Below are positions 16,330 through 27,225 of a stretch of 36,038 nucleotides of DNA, one piece after another. Source of the DNA: Ktedonobacteraceae bacterium (GTDB lineage: Bacteria; Chloroflexota; Ktedonobacteria; Ktedonobacterales; Ktedonobacteraceae). Below the pieces are notes generated by a model that made no database searches, was not told the origin of the DNA, and saw only the letters and a program-made list of their open reading frames with translations. The stretch covers positions 1 to 36,038 of the forward strand of contig JADBKA010000017.1 in assembly GCA_014896635.1 (NCBI GenBank), in the 5' to 3' direction. Numbering within the stretch: position 1 is the first letter of the stretch; each line of letters starts with the position of its first letter. Both the position numbers and the translations under genes were made by a program.

Positions 16330-17784
16330 ATGCTCAAGCCAGGAATCGTCGCAGCGCTGCGCGAGATAGTCGGCGTCGAGGCAGTGCTGGAGCAGTACGA
16401 GCAACTGCGTACATATGAATCCGATGGATTGACAAGCTATCACGTTGTGCCGGAGCTTGTTGTGCTGCCAACAACAACCGAGCAGGTACAGGCTGTGGTA
16501 CGCCTCTGTCACCGCGAAGGCATCCCGTTTGTGCCGCGCGGCTCCGGCACCGGTCTCTCCGGTGGAGCACTGCCGGTTGAGGGCGGCATCGTCATCTCAG
16601 TGGCGCGTATGAGAGAGATCCTCGACGTGGACTTCGCCAATCAGCGTGTTGTTGTACAGCCCGGCGTTGTTAACCTCTGGGTAACGCAGCGCGTTGCTCC
16701 TGCTGGCTACTTTTACGCGCCAGACCCTTCCAGTCAGCAGGTCTGCTCCATCGGCGGCAACGTTGCCGAAAATTCCGGGGGCGCGCACTGTCTCAAATAT
16801 GGCTTTACCGTCAACCATGTTCTGGGCATGAAGCTGGTGCTTTCAGATGGCGAACTGGTCACCATCGGCGCGCCGACGCTCGATAGTCCCGGCTACGATC
16901 TGCCGGGCATCGTCGTGGGGTCCGAGGGAACGCTTGGCATCGTCACCGAGGTAATTCTGCGCATCGTGCGCAAGGCCGAGGCGACGCGCACGGTGATGGC
17001 AGCCTTCACACATACTGATGCCGCCGGCGAGGCGGTATCGGGCATCATCGCCGCCGGTATCATCCCGGCAGCGGTAGAGATGATGGATAAGCTCGCCATC
17101 GAAGCCTGCGAAGCATCGGTGCATGCCGGATTCCCGCTTGATGCCGGTGCAGTCCTGCTTATCGAGCTGGACGGTCCGCGCTCAGAGGTCGAGTCGAATC
17201 TGGCTCAGGTCGAGGAGATCTGCCGGCAGGCCGGGGCGACGGAGTATCGCCTGGCCCGCAATGAGGATGAACGCGCACGCATGTGGAAGGGGCGCAAGGC
17301 TGCTTTTGCGGCAATGGGGCGCATCAGCCCAAATTATATTGTGCAGGATGGTGTGATCCCGCGTACCGCTCTTCCACAGGTTTTGCGCGAGATCGAGGAA
17401 CTGGGCAAAAGCTATGGCCTGCGTGTGGCAAACGTTTTTCACGCTGGCGATGGCAACCTGCATCCCCTGGTACTCTATAACCAGCGCGTCGAGGGTGCCG
17501 AACAGCATGCCGAGGATCTGGCAGGCGAGATTCTGCGATGCTGTGTGGATCATGGTGGCAGTATTACAGGCGAGCACGGCGTAGGATTTGATAAGAAGAA
17601 TTATATGCCGAAGATGTTCACCGAGGCGGATATGGTAACTCACCAGCTTATTCGCTGCGCCCTGAATCCTGATTATCTCTGCAATCCCGGTAAAGTCTAT
17701 CCCACACCGCGCCTGTGTGGCGAGGCGCCAGGACCATACCGCCCACATCCAACCGAGATTGCAGGACTGGCGGAACGCTTCTAG
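16330..17784 (+). CDS. glcD: Glycolate oxidase, FAD-linked subunit
   Basis: A 484-aa FAD-dependent subunit that oxidises glycolate (or D-lactate) to glyoxylate and passes electrons to GlcF. The FAD-binding PCMH domain spans about 35-215 with PFVPRGSGTGLSGGALP (66-82), IGGNVAENSGG (141-151) and GSEGTLGIVTE (197-207). The C-terminal substrate-binding domain carries NVFHAGDGNLHP and TGEHGVGFDKKNYM, both typical of GlcD and D-lactate dehydrogenases. AGGAGG lies 10 nt upstream of the ATG. It starts a three-gene operon with glcE and glcF and gaps of about 20 nt, which supports glycolate over lactate. Confidence 0.92.
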   Translation: MLKPGIVAALREIVGVEAVLEQYEQLRTYESDGLTSYHVVPELVVLPTTTEQVQAVVRLCHREGIPFVPRGSGTGLSGGALPVEGGIVISVARMREILDVDFANQRVVVQPGVVNLWVTQRVAPAGYFYAPDPSSQQVCSIGGNVAENSGGAHCLKYGFTVNHVLGMKLVLSDGELVTIGAPTLDSPGYDLPGIVVGSEGTLGIVTEVILRIVRKAEATRTVMAAFTHTDAAGEAVSGIIAAGIIPAAVEMMDKLAIEACEASVHAGFPLDAGAVLLIELDGPRSEVESNLAQVEEICRQAGATEYRLARNEDERARMWKGRKAAFAAMGRISPNYIVQDGVIPRTALPQVLREIEELGKSYGLRVANVFHAGDGNLHPLVLYNQRVEGAEQHAEDLAGEILRCCVDHGGSITGEHGVGFDKKNYMPKMFTEADMVTHQLIRCALNPDYLCNPGKVYPTPRLCGEAPGPYRPHPTEIAGLAERF

Positions 17785-17806
17785 GCGGTGGAGAGGAGCA
17801 AATGCA

Positions 17807-19090
17807 ATGCAGACATCGGCCTTGCAAACGGCGCTTGCGTCGTTGATCAGTGAACGTGAATATGTACGCGCGGCGCAGGAGAGTGATGCTGTGATGGGTG
17901 TGCAGCCGCAGTGCGTTGTCGAGCCGGGCAGCGAAGAAGAGGTTGCGGCTGTACTCTCTTTCGCGGACCGCGAAGGACTGAAAGTGCTGGTGCGCGGCGG
18001 CGGAACACAGTTCGGCCTCGGCCTGCCACCCACCGGCGGGGATATTCTGCTCTGTACAACTCGTCTGAACCGGCTCATCGAGCACGCTCCCCATGATCTG
18101 ATCGTATCTGTACAGGCGGGCATGTCGCTGGCTGATCTTCAGTTTACGCTGGCTTCCGCGCGGCAGTGGCTTGCCCTCGATCCTATGCTCAATCCTGGCG
18201 CAACCATCGGCGGCTTGATTGCGACAAATGCGTCGGGCGCTCGTCGCCTGCGCTACGGGGGCGTGCGTGATCAAATTATCGGGATTCGCGTTGTGCTCCC
18301 CGACGGCACGATTGCTAAAGGCGGCGGAAAGGTTGTCAAAAACGTCGCAGGCTATGACCTGCCCAAACTCTATACAGGATCGCTGGGGACGCTCGGCGTC
18401 ATTGTCTCGGCCAACTTTCGGCTCTACCCACTGCCAGTTGCTTCGCGCACTGTGACCCTGACCACACATGACCTGGAGCCAGCGGGCGCTCTGGTCCAGC
18501 GCGTTCTTGCTTCGCCGCTGGTGCCGACCATCATTGATCTCCTGGGTTCGGCGGACCGGCAGCAGCCGTATACAGTGGCCGTGCGCTTTGAGATGGGACG
18601 GCAGGCGGTTGAAGACCAGGCGTCTGCGCTGCTCGCTATGGCTGGAGATCTCAAACAGGAAGCGCGGATACTCCAGGATGGAGCAGAGGAGCAGTTCTGG
18701 TCACAGATCGGGCAACCGATTGCAACACCCGATACGGTTCTTTTGAAAGCGAGCCTGCTGATGACTGATGTGGTTCCCTGGTTGCAGCGACTGCAAGCGA
18801 TAGCTCAACAGGCCGGGCTGGCTGTTAGTTGGCGCGCGCATGCCGGGCATGGCCTGATCTTTGCGCGTCTCTCCGGCGAGAGTGATGCGCTGATCACAAC
18901 TATCGAGACGATGCGCGAGGCCGCCGTTGCGCGGCAGGGCAGCCTGGTCGTGCTGGATGCGCCGCTGCCGCTTCTCCAGAGGATAGATGTGTGGGGACCT
19001 GTCCCCGCGCTGGAAGTCATGCGCCGTCTGAAAGCTCGCTTTGATCCCCATGCCACGCTCAATCCTGGACGCTTCGTTGGTGGAATATAA
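17807..19090 (+). CDS. glcE: Glycolate oxidase, FAD-binding subunit
   Basis: A 427-aa second flavin-binding subunit of the glycolate oxidase complex. An N-terminal PCMH-type FAD domain (about 35-215) holds LVRGGGTQFGLGLPP (61-75), LNPGATIGGLIATNASG and GYDLPKLYTGSLGTLGVI. The C-terminal part is shorter and more divergent than in GlcD and ends in FDPHATLNPGRF, a signature shared by the family. The start at 17807 has AGGAG 8 nt upstream. The open frame extends back to 17717, but that part overlaps glcD and has no ribosome site. It acts with GlcD and GlcF at the inner membrane or in the cytoplasm. Confidence 0.9.
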   Translation: MQTSALQTALASLISEREYVRAAQESDAVMGVQPQCVVEPGSEEEVAAVLSFADREGLKVLVRGGGTQFGLGLPPTGGDILLCTTRLNRLIEHAPHDLIVSVQAGMSLADLQFTLASARQWLALDPMLNPGATIGGLIATNASGARRLRYGGVRDQIIGIRVVLPDGTIAKGGGKVVKNVAGYDLPKLYTGSLGTLGVIVSANFRLYPLPVASRTVTLTTHDLEPAGALVQRVLASPLVPTIIDLLGSADRQQPYTVAVRFEMGRQAVEDQASALLAMAGDLKQEARILQDGAEEQFWSQIGQPIATPDTVLLKASLLMTDVVPWLQRLQAIAQQAGLAVSWRAHAGHGLIFARLSGESDALITTIETMREAAVARQGSLVVLDAPLPLLQRIDVWGPVPALEVMRRLKARFDPHATLNPGRFVGGI

Positions 19091-19109
19091 AGGAAAGGAG
19101 CAATAGATC

Positions 19110-20465
19110 ATGACCATTTTATCCGATCTTGTACGGAAAGGCAGCGGCTTCGACGCGCATCATCCGCCCGATCCTGAAATCATCGACGATTGCGTCCACT
19201 GCGGTTTCTGCCTGACAACCTGCCCAACGTATTTGCTGTGGGGGGAAGAAGCGGACTCGCCGCGAGGCCGCATCCAGTTAATGAAAATGGCCAATCAGGG
19301 CGAGATTACTGTCAACCAGACGTTTACCACGCATATTGATCGCTGCCTGGGCTGTATGGCCTGCGTGACCGCCTGCCCGTCGGGCGTGCAGTATAATAAA
19401 CTGATCGAGGCCACGCGCCCGCAGATCGAGCGCCACTACTCGCGTCCTTTTGCTGACCGTATCTTTCGCAACCTGCTCTTTAGCTTCTTTCCCTATCCCC
19501 GCCGTCTGAAGATGCTGCTTCCACCTCTCTGGCTCTACCAGAAGACAGGCATGCGACGACTGCTCACCAATGCTTCGATCAGGCGCTTCATTCCACAGCG
19601 CCTGCTCAGCATGGAAGCGATTTTGCCAGAAGTACGGGCCAGCGCGCTGTTCTCGCAACTTCCCCAGTTTACCCGCGCCAGATCCGGCAGGCGACGGCGC
19701 GTGGGCCTGCTCACCGGCTGTATCCAGCGCGTTTTTTTTGACCGGGTGAACGCGGCTACCCTGCGCGTGCTGGTCGCCGAGGGCTGTGATGTGGTCATTC
19801 CGCCGGCGCAGGGCTGCTGTGGCGCGCTCAGCATGCATGCCGGGCGTGAAGAAGAGGGACTGGCCCTGGCGCGGCGGCTGATCGACACGTTTGAAGCCTG
19901 GGGAGTTGATACGATTGTCGTCAATGCTGCCGGCTGCGGCTCGCATCTCAAGGAACTGGGCTATCACCTGCGCGACGATCCAGCATACGCAGAGCGGGCA
20001 AAAGCGTTCTCCGCCTCTGTCCGCGATATCATGGAACTGCTGGCCGAACTGGAACCGGCAGCAGAGCGGCATGCCATTCCGCTGCGCGTGGCCTACCATG
20101 ATGCCTGCCATCTGGCACACGCGCAGGGCATCCGTGAGCAGCCGCGCGCAGTCTTGCGCACGATTCCCGATCTCGAACTGGTTGACCTGCCTGAAAGTGA
20201 GATCTGCTGCGGCAGCGCCGGAACCTATAATCTGCTGGAGCCGGAAGCAGCCAATCAGCTCGGTGAACGCAAAGCGCGCAACATCCTGAGCGTGCAGCCG
20301 GAGCTGATAGCGACGGCCAATCCAGGCTGCCTGTTGCAAATCCAGGCATCGCTCCAGCGCCTGGGAGCATCCATTCCGGCGCTGCATCCTATCGAACTGG
20401 TTGATGCTGCAATCCGGGGAGTAAAGCCGGCAGTGCCGACGCGGTCGAAACCCACTGTATTGTAG
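19110..20465 (+). CDS. glcF: Glycolate oxidase, iron-sulfur subunit
   Basis: A 451-aa electron-transfer subunit. Two ferredoxin-type 4Fe-4S sites are visible: C28, C31, C34, C38 and C79, C82, C85, C89. Two Cys-rich CCG domains follow, with GCCGALSMHAG and ICCGSAGTYNLLEPE, as in GlcF and heterodisulfide reductase B. It accepts electrons from GlcD/GlcE and probably passes them to the quinone pool. An AAAGGAG site lies 10 nt upstream. It is the last gene of the operon and is followed by two hairpins, the second a strong terminator. Confidence 0.93.
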   Translation: MTILSDLVRKGSGFDAHHPPDPEIIDDCVHCGFCLTTCPTYLLWGEEADSPRGRIQLMKMANQGEITVNQTFTTHIDRCLGCMACVTACPSGVQYNKLIEATRPQIERHYSRPFADRIFRNLLFSFFPYPRRLKMLLPPLWLYQKTGMRRLLTNASIRRFIPQRLLSMEAILPEVRASALFSQLPQFTRARSGRRRRVGLLTGCIQRVFFDRVNAATLRVLVAEGCDVVIPPAQGCCGALSMHAGREEEGLALARRLIDTFEAWGVDTIVVNAAGCGSHLKELGYHLRDDPAYAERAKAFSASVRDIMELLAELEPAAERHAIPLRVAYHDACHLAHAQGIREQPRAVLRTIPDLELVDLPESEICCGSAGTYNLLEPEAANQLGERKARNILSVQPELIATANPGCLLQIQASLQRLGASIPALHPIELVDAAIRGVKPAVPTRSKPTVL

Positions 20466-20479
20466 CCTATGTAGGCTAC
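20462..20479. repeat. Short hairpin at the glcF stop codon
   Basis: Perfect 8-bp arms GTAGCCTA (20462-20469) and TAGGCTAC (20472-20479), overlapping the glcF stop codon. It could stabilise the 3' end of the mRNA ahead of the terminator 28 nt on. Confidence 0.5.
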
Positions 20480-20506
20480 GCTATAACTCGCAATCATGAT
20501 GATTTG

Positions 20507-20535
20507 TGTGGGTGCTCCTGGCACCCACATTTTTT
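20507..20535 (+). terminator. Rho-independent terminator of glcDEF
   Basis: Perfect 9-bp stem TGTGGGTGC (20507-20515) and GCACCCACA (20521-20529) with a 5-nt loop, followed by six T residues (20530-20535). Confidence 0.88.
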
Positions 20536-21210
20536 CTGTGCTTCCCCAAAAACTTCCCCTGAAAAAGCCCCGGATAACGCGCCAGCGCCGTTTATTGAGA
20601 TACCAGAGGAAAATTTGGAAGATGGGAGTGTTGCCGCATGGCCAAACCCTGGGATCACAGTACCCGCCCCCTCGTGCGCGCCAGCCCGCAAGCCTTTGCC
20701 CGGCTGGTTATCCCCACCGCCCATTACATTAGAACGCGACCAGAGAAGCTCAAAACCTGGCAACTGGAGACCGACACATTGCTCGAAATCACCGTAGGAG
20801 AGCAGTCAATGCTGTTGCACCTGGAGTTCCAGACCTACCGTGATGGCGAGATCCACGAACGGATCTTGCGCTATAATGTACTGGTAAGAAGCGAGTTTAA
20901 CATGCCGGTACTGTCGTGCGTGATCTATCTGCTCAAAGACGGAGAGCTTCCGTCACAGCCGTTAAAATGGACTGTTCCCAGTGGGCAGGAGGTGCTGCTC
21001 TTTCAGTACGAAGTGCTGGAGATCGGGACCCTCACGCCCGAAGAGCTACTCCAGACCAGACAGCCGGGGCTGTTGCCGCTGCTACCGTTAACAAAGGGAG
21101 GTGCAAAGCGCGAAGTTGTTCAACAGATGTTTGCGTTGCTACCACCAGAGCAGTATAAAGATCTGGACCTGATCGGGTTCACGTTTGCCTCGTTAGGAAA
21201 GAGGGGAGGT

Positions 21211-21233
21211 CCAGGAGAGCAAGGCCCTCCTGG
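21211..21233. repeat. GC-rich hairpin repeat
   Basis: CCAGGAG (21211-21217) and CTCCTGG (21227-21233) form a perfect 7-bp stem with a 9-nt loop. The right half contains the exact reverse of the 15-mer at 9398-9412. It begins about 10 nt after the point where homology of the Rpn-family gene ends. Confidence 0.65.
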
Positions 21234-21343
21234 CGAGGTGCGCCGGGTCCCCGCAACCTTTTTTTGCAACAGAGATGGCAGGAGCGGCAGTTCAGGACAG
21301 ACAGAAAGTCCTGGCCCAAAAAGGCAAGAAGGGACTTTTCTCC

Positions 21344-21373
21344 TTGACAGCGGGTTCACCCTTGATGTATCAT
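21344..21373 (+). promoter_or_regulatory. Promoter of tRNA-Leu (and perhaps tig)
   Basis: Consensus TTGACA (21344-21349), 18-nt spacer and TATCAT (21368-21373, 5 of 6 match). The start near 21381 is about 60 nt before tRNA-Leu. No terminator lies between the tRNA and tig, so the transcript may continue. Confidence 0.75.
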
Positions 21374-21441
21374 CCACAGGAAGGTGTGTATGGCATGGTC
21401 CCCAGACTCGATTGGGGACCGGGAGAAGGGAAATGCAGGCC

Positions 21442-21524
21442 GGGCGGTTGCTGAAACTGGTAGACAGGACAGACTTAGGATCTGTTGGTGATGAACCGTG
21501 AGAGTTCGAGTCTCTCACCGCCCA
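21442..21524 (+). tRNA. tRNA-Leu, anticodon UAG
   Basis: An 83-nt class II tRNA. The acceptor stem GGGCGGT (21442-21448) pairs with ACCGCCC (21517-21523), with A at the discriminator. The D-arm is CTG/CAG. The anticodon stem ACAGA/TCTGT encloses loop CTTAGGA with anticodon TAG. A long variable arm and T-arm GAGAG-TTCGAGT-CTCTC follow. CCA is not encoded. It reads CUA/CUG-type Leu codons and lies 80 nt upstream of tig. Confidence 0.93.
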
Positions 21525-21604
21525 TTTTACCAGCGTTTGCCTGTGCTTGTTTGCATACAGGATACTATCACGGTAAGAATAAAAGAGACATTGCTGGAGG
21601 AAAT

Positions 21605-23107
21605 GTGAAGGTCTCGGTTGAAAAACTGCCAACGAGCGAGGCCGTCGTTGATGTAGAGATCCCCTGGGAAGAAGTGGAGCAGGCCTCAAATAGCGCGTAT
21701 CGCAAGCTGGTCCAGAAGGTTGATATTCAGGGCTTTCGCCGGGGGAAGGCTCCGCGCTCTCTGTTGGAGCGCAGGTTTGGCAAAGAATATATCTACCAGG
21801 AAGGGCTGGATGATCTTATCTCCGAGGCCTACCGCAAAGCCTTGCAAGAACATCAGTTGACCCCTATTACACAGCCCAGACTGGATGCCCCGGTTTTTGA
21901 AATGGGACAGCCTTACCACTTTAGCCTGACCGTCCCGATCATCACGCCTGTTGAACTGGGCGACTATCACGCGCTGCACTTCGAGCGTGAAGAGGCCGAG
22001 GTGACAAGCGAGGAAGTCGATAAAGAACTGGAGGCGCTGCGCAATCGCCAGGCGGAGTGGCAGACAGTCGAGAGGCCAGCGGACTACAATGATCGCGTCA
22101 CCGTTGATCTCAAGCTGACATCCGGCGAGCAGAAGATCTCGGACTTGAAAGATAATACCTTTGAAATGACGCATGAACGGCATGGAATTTTCACCGGCAT
22201 GGACGAGCAGATTGTGGGCATGAAAGCCGGGGAAACAAAAACGTTCTCAACTACCATTCCTGCCGACTATACCAATGAAAAACTGGCCGGCAAACAGGCC
22301 GATTACATCGTGACTCTCCATAAGGTGGAAGAGAAGCGCCTGCCAGAACTCGACGATGCTTTCGCGGCCAAAGCCAGCGAGGGGCAGTTTGAGACGCTGG
22401 AGGACCTGAGTAAAGCCCTCAGTGATTCCATTCTGGAGAACAAAAAACGCCGTATCCGCGATGATCTGCGCGAGAAAGTGCTGAATGCGGTGATCGAGCA
22501 GTCAAAATTTACGCTGCATCCGCTGCTGATAGACGAGGAAGTGGATGAAATGATTCACCAGTTAACTCATATGCTGGAGCAGCAGCGCCTTTCGCTCGAT
22601 CAATACCTGTTGATGATGCGCAAGAACCTCGACGAGTATAAAAAAGAACTACGGCCAGATGCTGAGCGGCGCGTCAAACGCCAGCTTGTGCTGGCGGAAG
22701 TAGCTCGCCGCGAAAATCTTGAGGTGACGGCAGAAGAGCTGGAGGCACTCTATAACGCCTACGCTCAGCTCGGCCAGCCGCTGCCGCGTACAGAGGCTCA
22801 ACTGCGTTCCCTGGCGCTAAGCTACCAGCGCGAAAAAGCGTTCACACGGCTCGTAGAGATTGCTGCCGGACCCGACCCCGATCAGGCGGAGGAGGAGCAG
22901 GCCACCGAAGAGCAGGCTCTTGAAGAGAGCGAGGCAGCGCCGGCAGCAGTCGAGAATGCGCAGGTTGCCGCTTCTGCTGCTTCCGCCGCCCAGGCCGCAG
23001 AAGCTGAAACAGCTCCTGGCGAGAGCCATACAACCAGTGGAGAGACCGGAGAGTCTGCAACCGTAACATCTCAAGTGGAGAACTCAACCACTGAAGATAA
23101 GGAGTAG
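21605..23107 (+). CDS. tig: Trigger factor, ribosome-associated chaperone and PPIase
   Basis: A 500-aa chaperone that binds nascent chains at the ribosome exit tunnel. The N-terminal ribosome-binding domain has the signature GFRRGKAP (43-50). A central FKBP-type domain (about 150-235) follows, with DRVTVDLKLTSG, MDEQIVGMKAGETKTF and FSTTIPADY. The C-terminal helical domain holds EVARRENLEVTAEELEA. The last 65 residues are an Ala/Glu/Thr-rich acidic tail, longer than usual. The start is GTG at 21605 with GGAGG 5 nt upstream. An upstream in-frame ATG at 21485 lies inside tRNA-Leu and cannot be the start. It heads a tig-clpX-lon cluster. Confidence 0.94.
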   Translation: MKVSVEKLPTSEAVVDVEIPWEEVEQASNSAYRKLVQKVDIQGFRRGKAPRSLLERRFGKEYIYQEGLDDLISEAYRKALQEHQLTPITQPRLDAPVFEMGQPYHFSLTVPIITPVELGDYHALHFEREEAEVTSEEVDKELEALRNRQAEWQTVERPADYNDRVTVDLKLTSGEQKISDLKDNTFEMTHERHGIFTGMDEQIVGMKAGETKTFSTTIPADYTNEKLAGKQADYIVTLHKVEEKRLPELDDAFAAKASEGQFETLEDLSKALSDSILENKKRRIRDDLREKVLNAVIEQSKFTLHPLLIDEEVDEMIHQLTHMLEQQRLSLDQYLLMMRKNLDEYKKELRPDAERRVKRQLVLAEVARRENLEVTAEELEALYNAYAQLGQPLPRTEAQLRSLALSYQREKAFTRLVEIAAGPDPDQAEEEQATEEQALEESEAAPAAVENAQVAASAASAAQAAEAETAPGESHTTSGETGESATVTSQVENSTTEDKE

Positions 23108-23173
23108 TGGAGTTTTAAGTATGCAGCCAATTACAAGGAGTGCAGAGTTGCACTTGCAGGAAAGGTGATAGAC

Positions 23174-24478
23174 GTGGCAAATTCAAAAAATATGCGTACA
23201 ACTTATCGCTGCTCCTTCTGCGGCAAAAGCCAGGACCAGGTCCAGCGCCTGATCGCCGGACCTGGCGGTGTCTATATCTGTGATGAGTGCATTGATCTCT
23301 GTCGTGAGATCATCGAAGAGGAGCAGGCTACTGTTGCCAGGCCCCGTCTCCAGATGGGCAAGCTCCCCACCCCCAAGAAAATCGCCGAACAACTCGGCTA
23401 CTATGTGATCGGGCAGGAACGTGCAAAAAAGACCCTGGCCGTCGCCGTCTACAACCACTACAAACGCATCAACGCGGGTATGCAGATCGACGACGTTGAG
23501 CTGAATAAGAGCAATATCCTGATGATCGGCCCGACCGGCTGCGGCAAAACCCTGCTGGCACAGACACTGGCGAAGATTCTGGATGTCCCCTTCTGTATCG
23601 CCGACGCGACGGCGCTCACCGAGGCCGGATATGTCGGCGAAGATGTCGAGAACATCCTGTTGCGCCTGATCCAGACGGCAGATTTCGATATTGCCAGGGC
23701 CGAACGCGGCATCGTGTATATCGACGAGATTGACAAAATCGCCCGCAAATCCGACAATCCCTCGATCACCCGCGATGTCTCCGGTGAAGGTGTGCAGCAG
23801 GCGCTGCTCAAGATTATCGAGGGTACCATCGCCAACGTCCCCCCGCAGGGCGGACGCAAGCATCCCCACCAGGACTTTATCCAGATTAATACTTCCAATA
23901 TCCTGTTCATTTGCGGCGGCGCCTTCGAGGGCCTCGACAAAATCGTCTCGCAGCGCCTGGGTAGCAACAAAACTATCGGCTTCCGCGCCACACGTGGATC
24001 TGGGGACGACGAAAAACTTGAAGAGAATGTCTTGAAGTATCTCATTCCCGACGATTTGCTGAAGTATGGCCTGATCCCCGAATTCGTAGGTCGCCTGCCG
24101 GTAACTGTCTCCCTCGATAGTCTGGATAAAAAAGCGCTGATTCGCATTCTGACCGAACCCAAAAATGCCATCATCAAGCAATACCAGAAGTTTTTGCAGC
24201 TTGATCGCGTAGAACTGGTTTTTACCGACGATGCTCTTGAAGCGACAGCCGAGGGCGCCCTCAAGCAAAAAACCGGCGCGCGCGGGCTGCGGACGATCAT
24301 TGAAGATGTGCTGCTCGATGTGATGTACGAGATACCTTCGCGGTCAGACATCAAAAGGGTCGAAATCAACGCAGATGTGATCACCTCACACTGTAAGCCC
24401 ATCCTCGTTCCACGTAATGAACGAGCGAGCAGTAGCAGTGAAAGAGCAAACATGTACTCTGAAGATGAGTCTGCTTAA
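23174..24478 (+). CDS. clpX: ATP-dependent Clp protease, ATPase subunit ClpX
   Basis: AAA+ unfoldase of 434 aa that recognises tagged substrates and feeds them to ClpP. The N-terminal zinc domain has C13, C16, C36 and C39. Walker A is GPTGCGKT (119-126), the substrate-gripping pore loop is GYVGED (152-157) and Walker B is VYIDEIDKI (181-189). PEFVGRLPV and [10 protein letters not shown] (sensor 2 arginine) are also visible. The GTG at 23174 has AAAGG about 9 nt upstream. A GTG at 23165 lies too close to the ribosome site, and an ATG at 23192 would shorten the leader before the zinc domain. The usual neighbour clpP is absent: tig ends 66 nt upstream and lon starts 53 nt downstream. Confidence 0.94.
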   Translation: MANSKNMRTTYRCSFCGKSQDQVQRLIAGPGGVYICDECIDLCREIIEEEQATVARPRLQMGKLPTPKKIAEQLGYYVIGQERAKKTLAVAVYNHYKRINAGMQIDDVELNKSNILMIGPTGCGKTLLAQTLAKILDVPFCIADATALTEAGYVGEDVENILLRLIQTADFDIARAERGIVYIDEIDKIARKSDNPSITRDVSGEGVQQALLKIIEGTIANVPPQGGRKHPHQDFIQINTSNILFICGGAFEGLDKIVSQRLGSNKTIGFRATRGSGDDEKLEENVLKYLIPDDLLKYGLIPEFVGRLPVTVSLDSLDKKALIRILTEPKNAIIKQYQKFLQLDRVELVFTDDALEATAEGALKQKTGARGLRTIIEDVLLDVMYEIPSRSDIKRVEINADVITSHCKPILVPRNERASSSSERANMYSEDESA

Positions 24479-24497
24479 TGCAGGCTCATCTGTTTTT
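24464..24497 (+). terminator. Hairpin between clpX and lon
   Basis: Stem GATGAGTCTGC (24464-24474) and GCAGGCTCATC (24480-24490), 11 bp with one T-G wobble, loop TTAAT containing the clpX stop codon. Five T residues follow at about 24493-24497. It may lower read-through into lon, so that the two proteases are not made in equal amounts. Confidence 0.65.
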
Positions 24498-24531
24498 GTG
24501 ACCGGAAACTGATCCATTAAGAGAGGCTTTG

Positions 24532-27153
<2,622 letters not shown>

Positions 27154-27178
27154 TCCACAGGCTCAGCTTAATGGACGA

Positions 27179-27217
27179 GCGAGTGCAGGATGGCTATGTC
27201 ATCTTGCACTCGCTTTT
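27179..27217. terminator. Bidirectional terminator after lon
   Basis: A 14-bp stem: GCGAGTGCA (27179-27187) and TGCACTCGC (27205-27213), a G-T wobble, and GATG (27189-27192) with CATC (27200-27203). The loop is 7 nt and TTTT follows. It lies between lon and the convergent HD-GYP gene. Confidence 0.85.
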
Positions 27218-27225
27218 CTCTACTG

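Larger units (their letters stand above)
20638..21501 (+). pseudogene. Truncated Rpn-family nuclease/transposase-like gene
   Basis: The first 188 codons (to about 21201) encode a PD-(D/E)XK protein of the Rpn/PDDEXK-transposase type. Such proteins are numerous in Ktedonobacteria and are linked to RecA-independent recombination. D46 and the E63-x-Q65 pair in LHLEFQ are the likely catalytic residues. YNVLVRSEFNMPVLSCVIYL and LLPLLPLTKGGAKREVVQQM are family-like. Homology stops at GFTFASLGK. The frame then runs through a GC-rich hairpin repeat (21211-21233), a promoter (21344-21373) and 60 nt of tRNA-Leu. The last 100 codons are therefore not native coding sequence. A GGGAG site lies 9 nt before the ATG. 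The nuclease fold is nearly complete but the C-terminal third is lost. Confidence 0.75.

Noticed and set aside
19278..20387. 369-aa frame opposite glcF
   Set aside because: It is a shadow of a GC-rich gene; glcF has all its iron-sulfur motifs on the plus strand.
21203..21250. Collagen-like Gly-Pro residues (GGPGEQGPPGE) in the Rpn-type frame
   Set aside because: They come from translating a GC-rich hairpin repeat, not from a real structural domain.
23108..23173. Remnant of clpP between tig and clpX
   Set aside because: Only 66 nt are present and no ClpP motif is readable in any frame.
27179..27213. Possible CIRCE heat-shock element after lon
   Set aside because: The arms contain TGCACTC but not the TTAGCACTC-N9-GAGTGCTAA layout. 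The position between convergent genes and the T-run fit a terminator.
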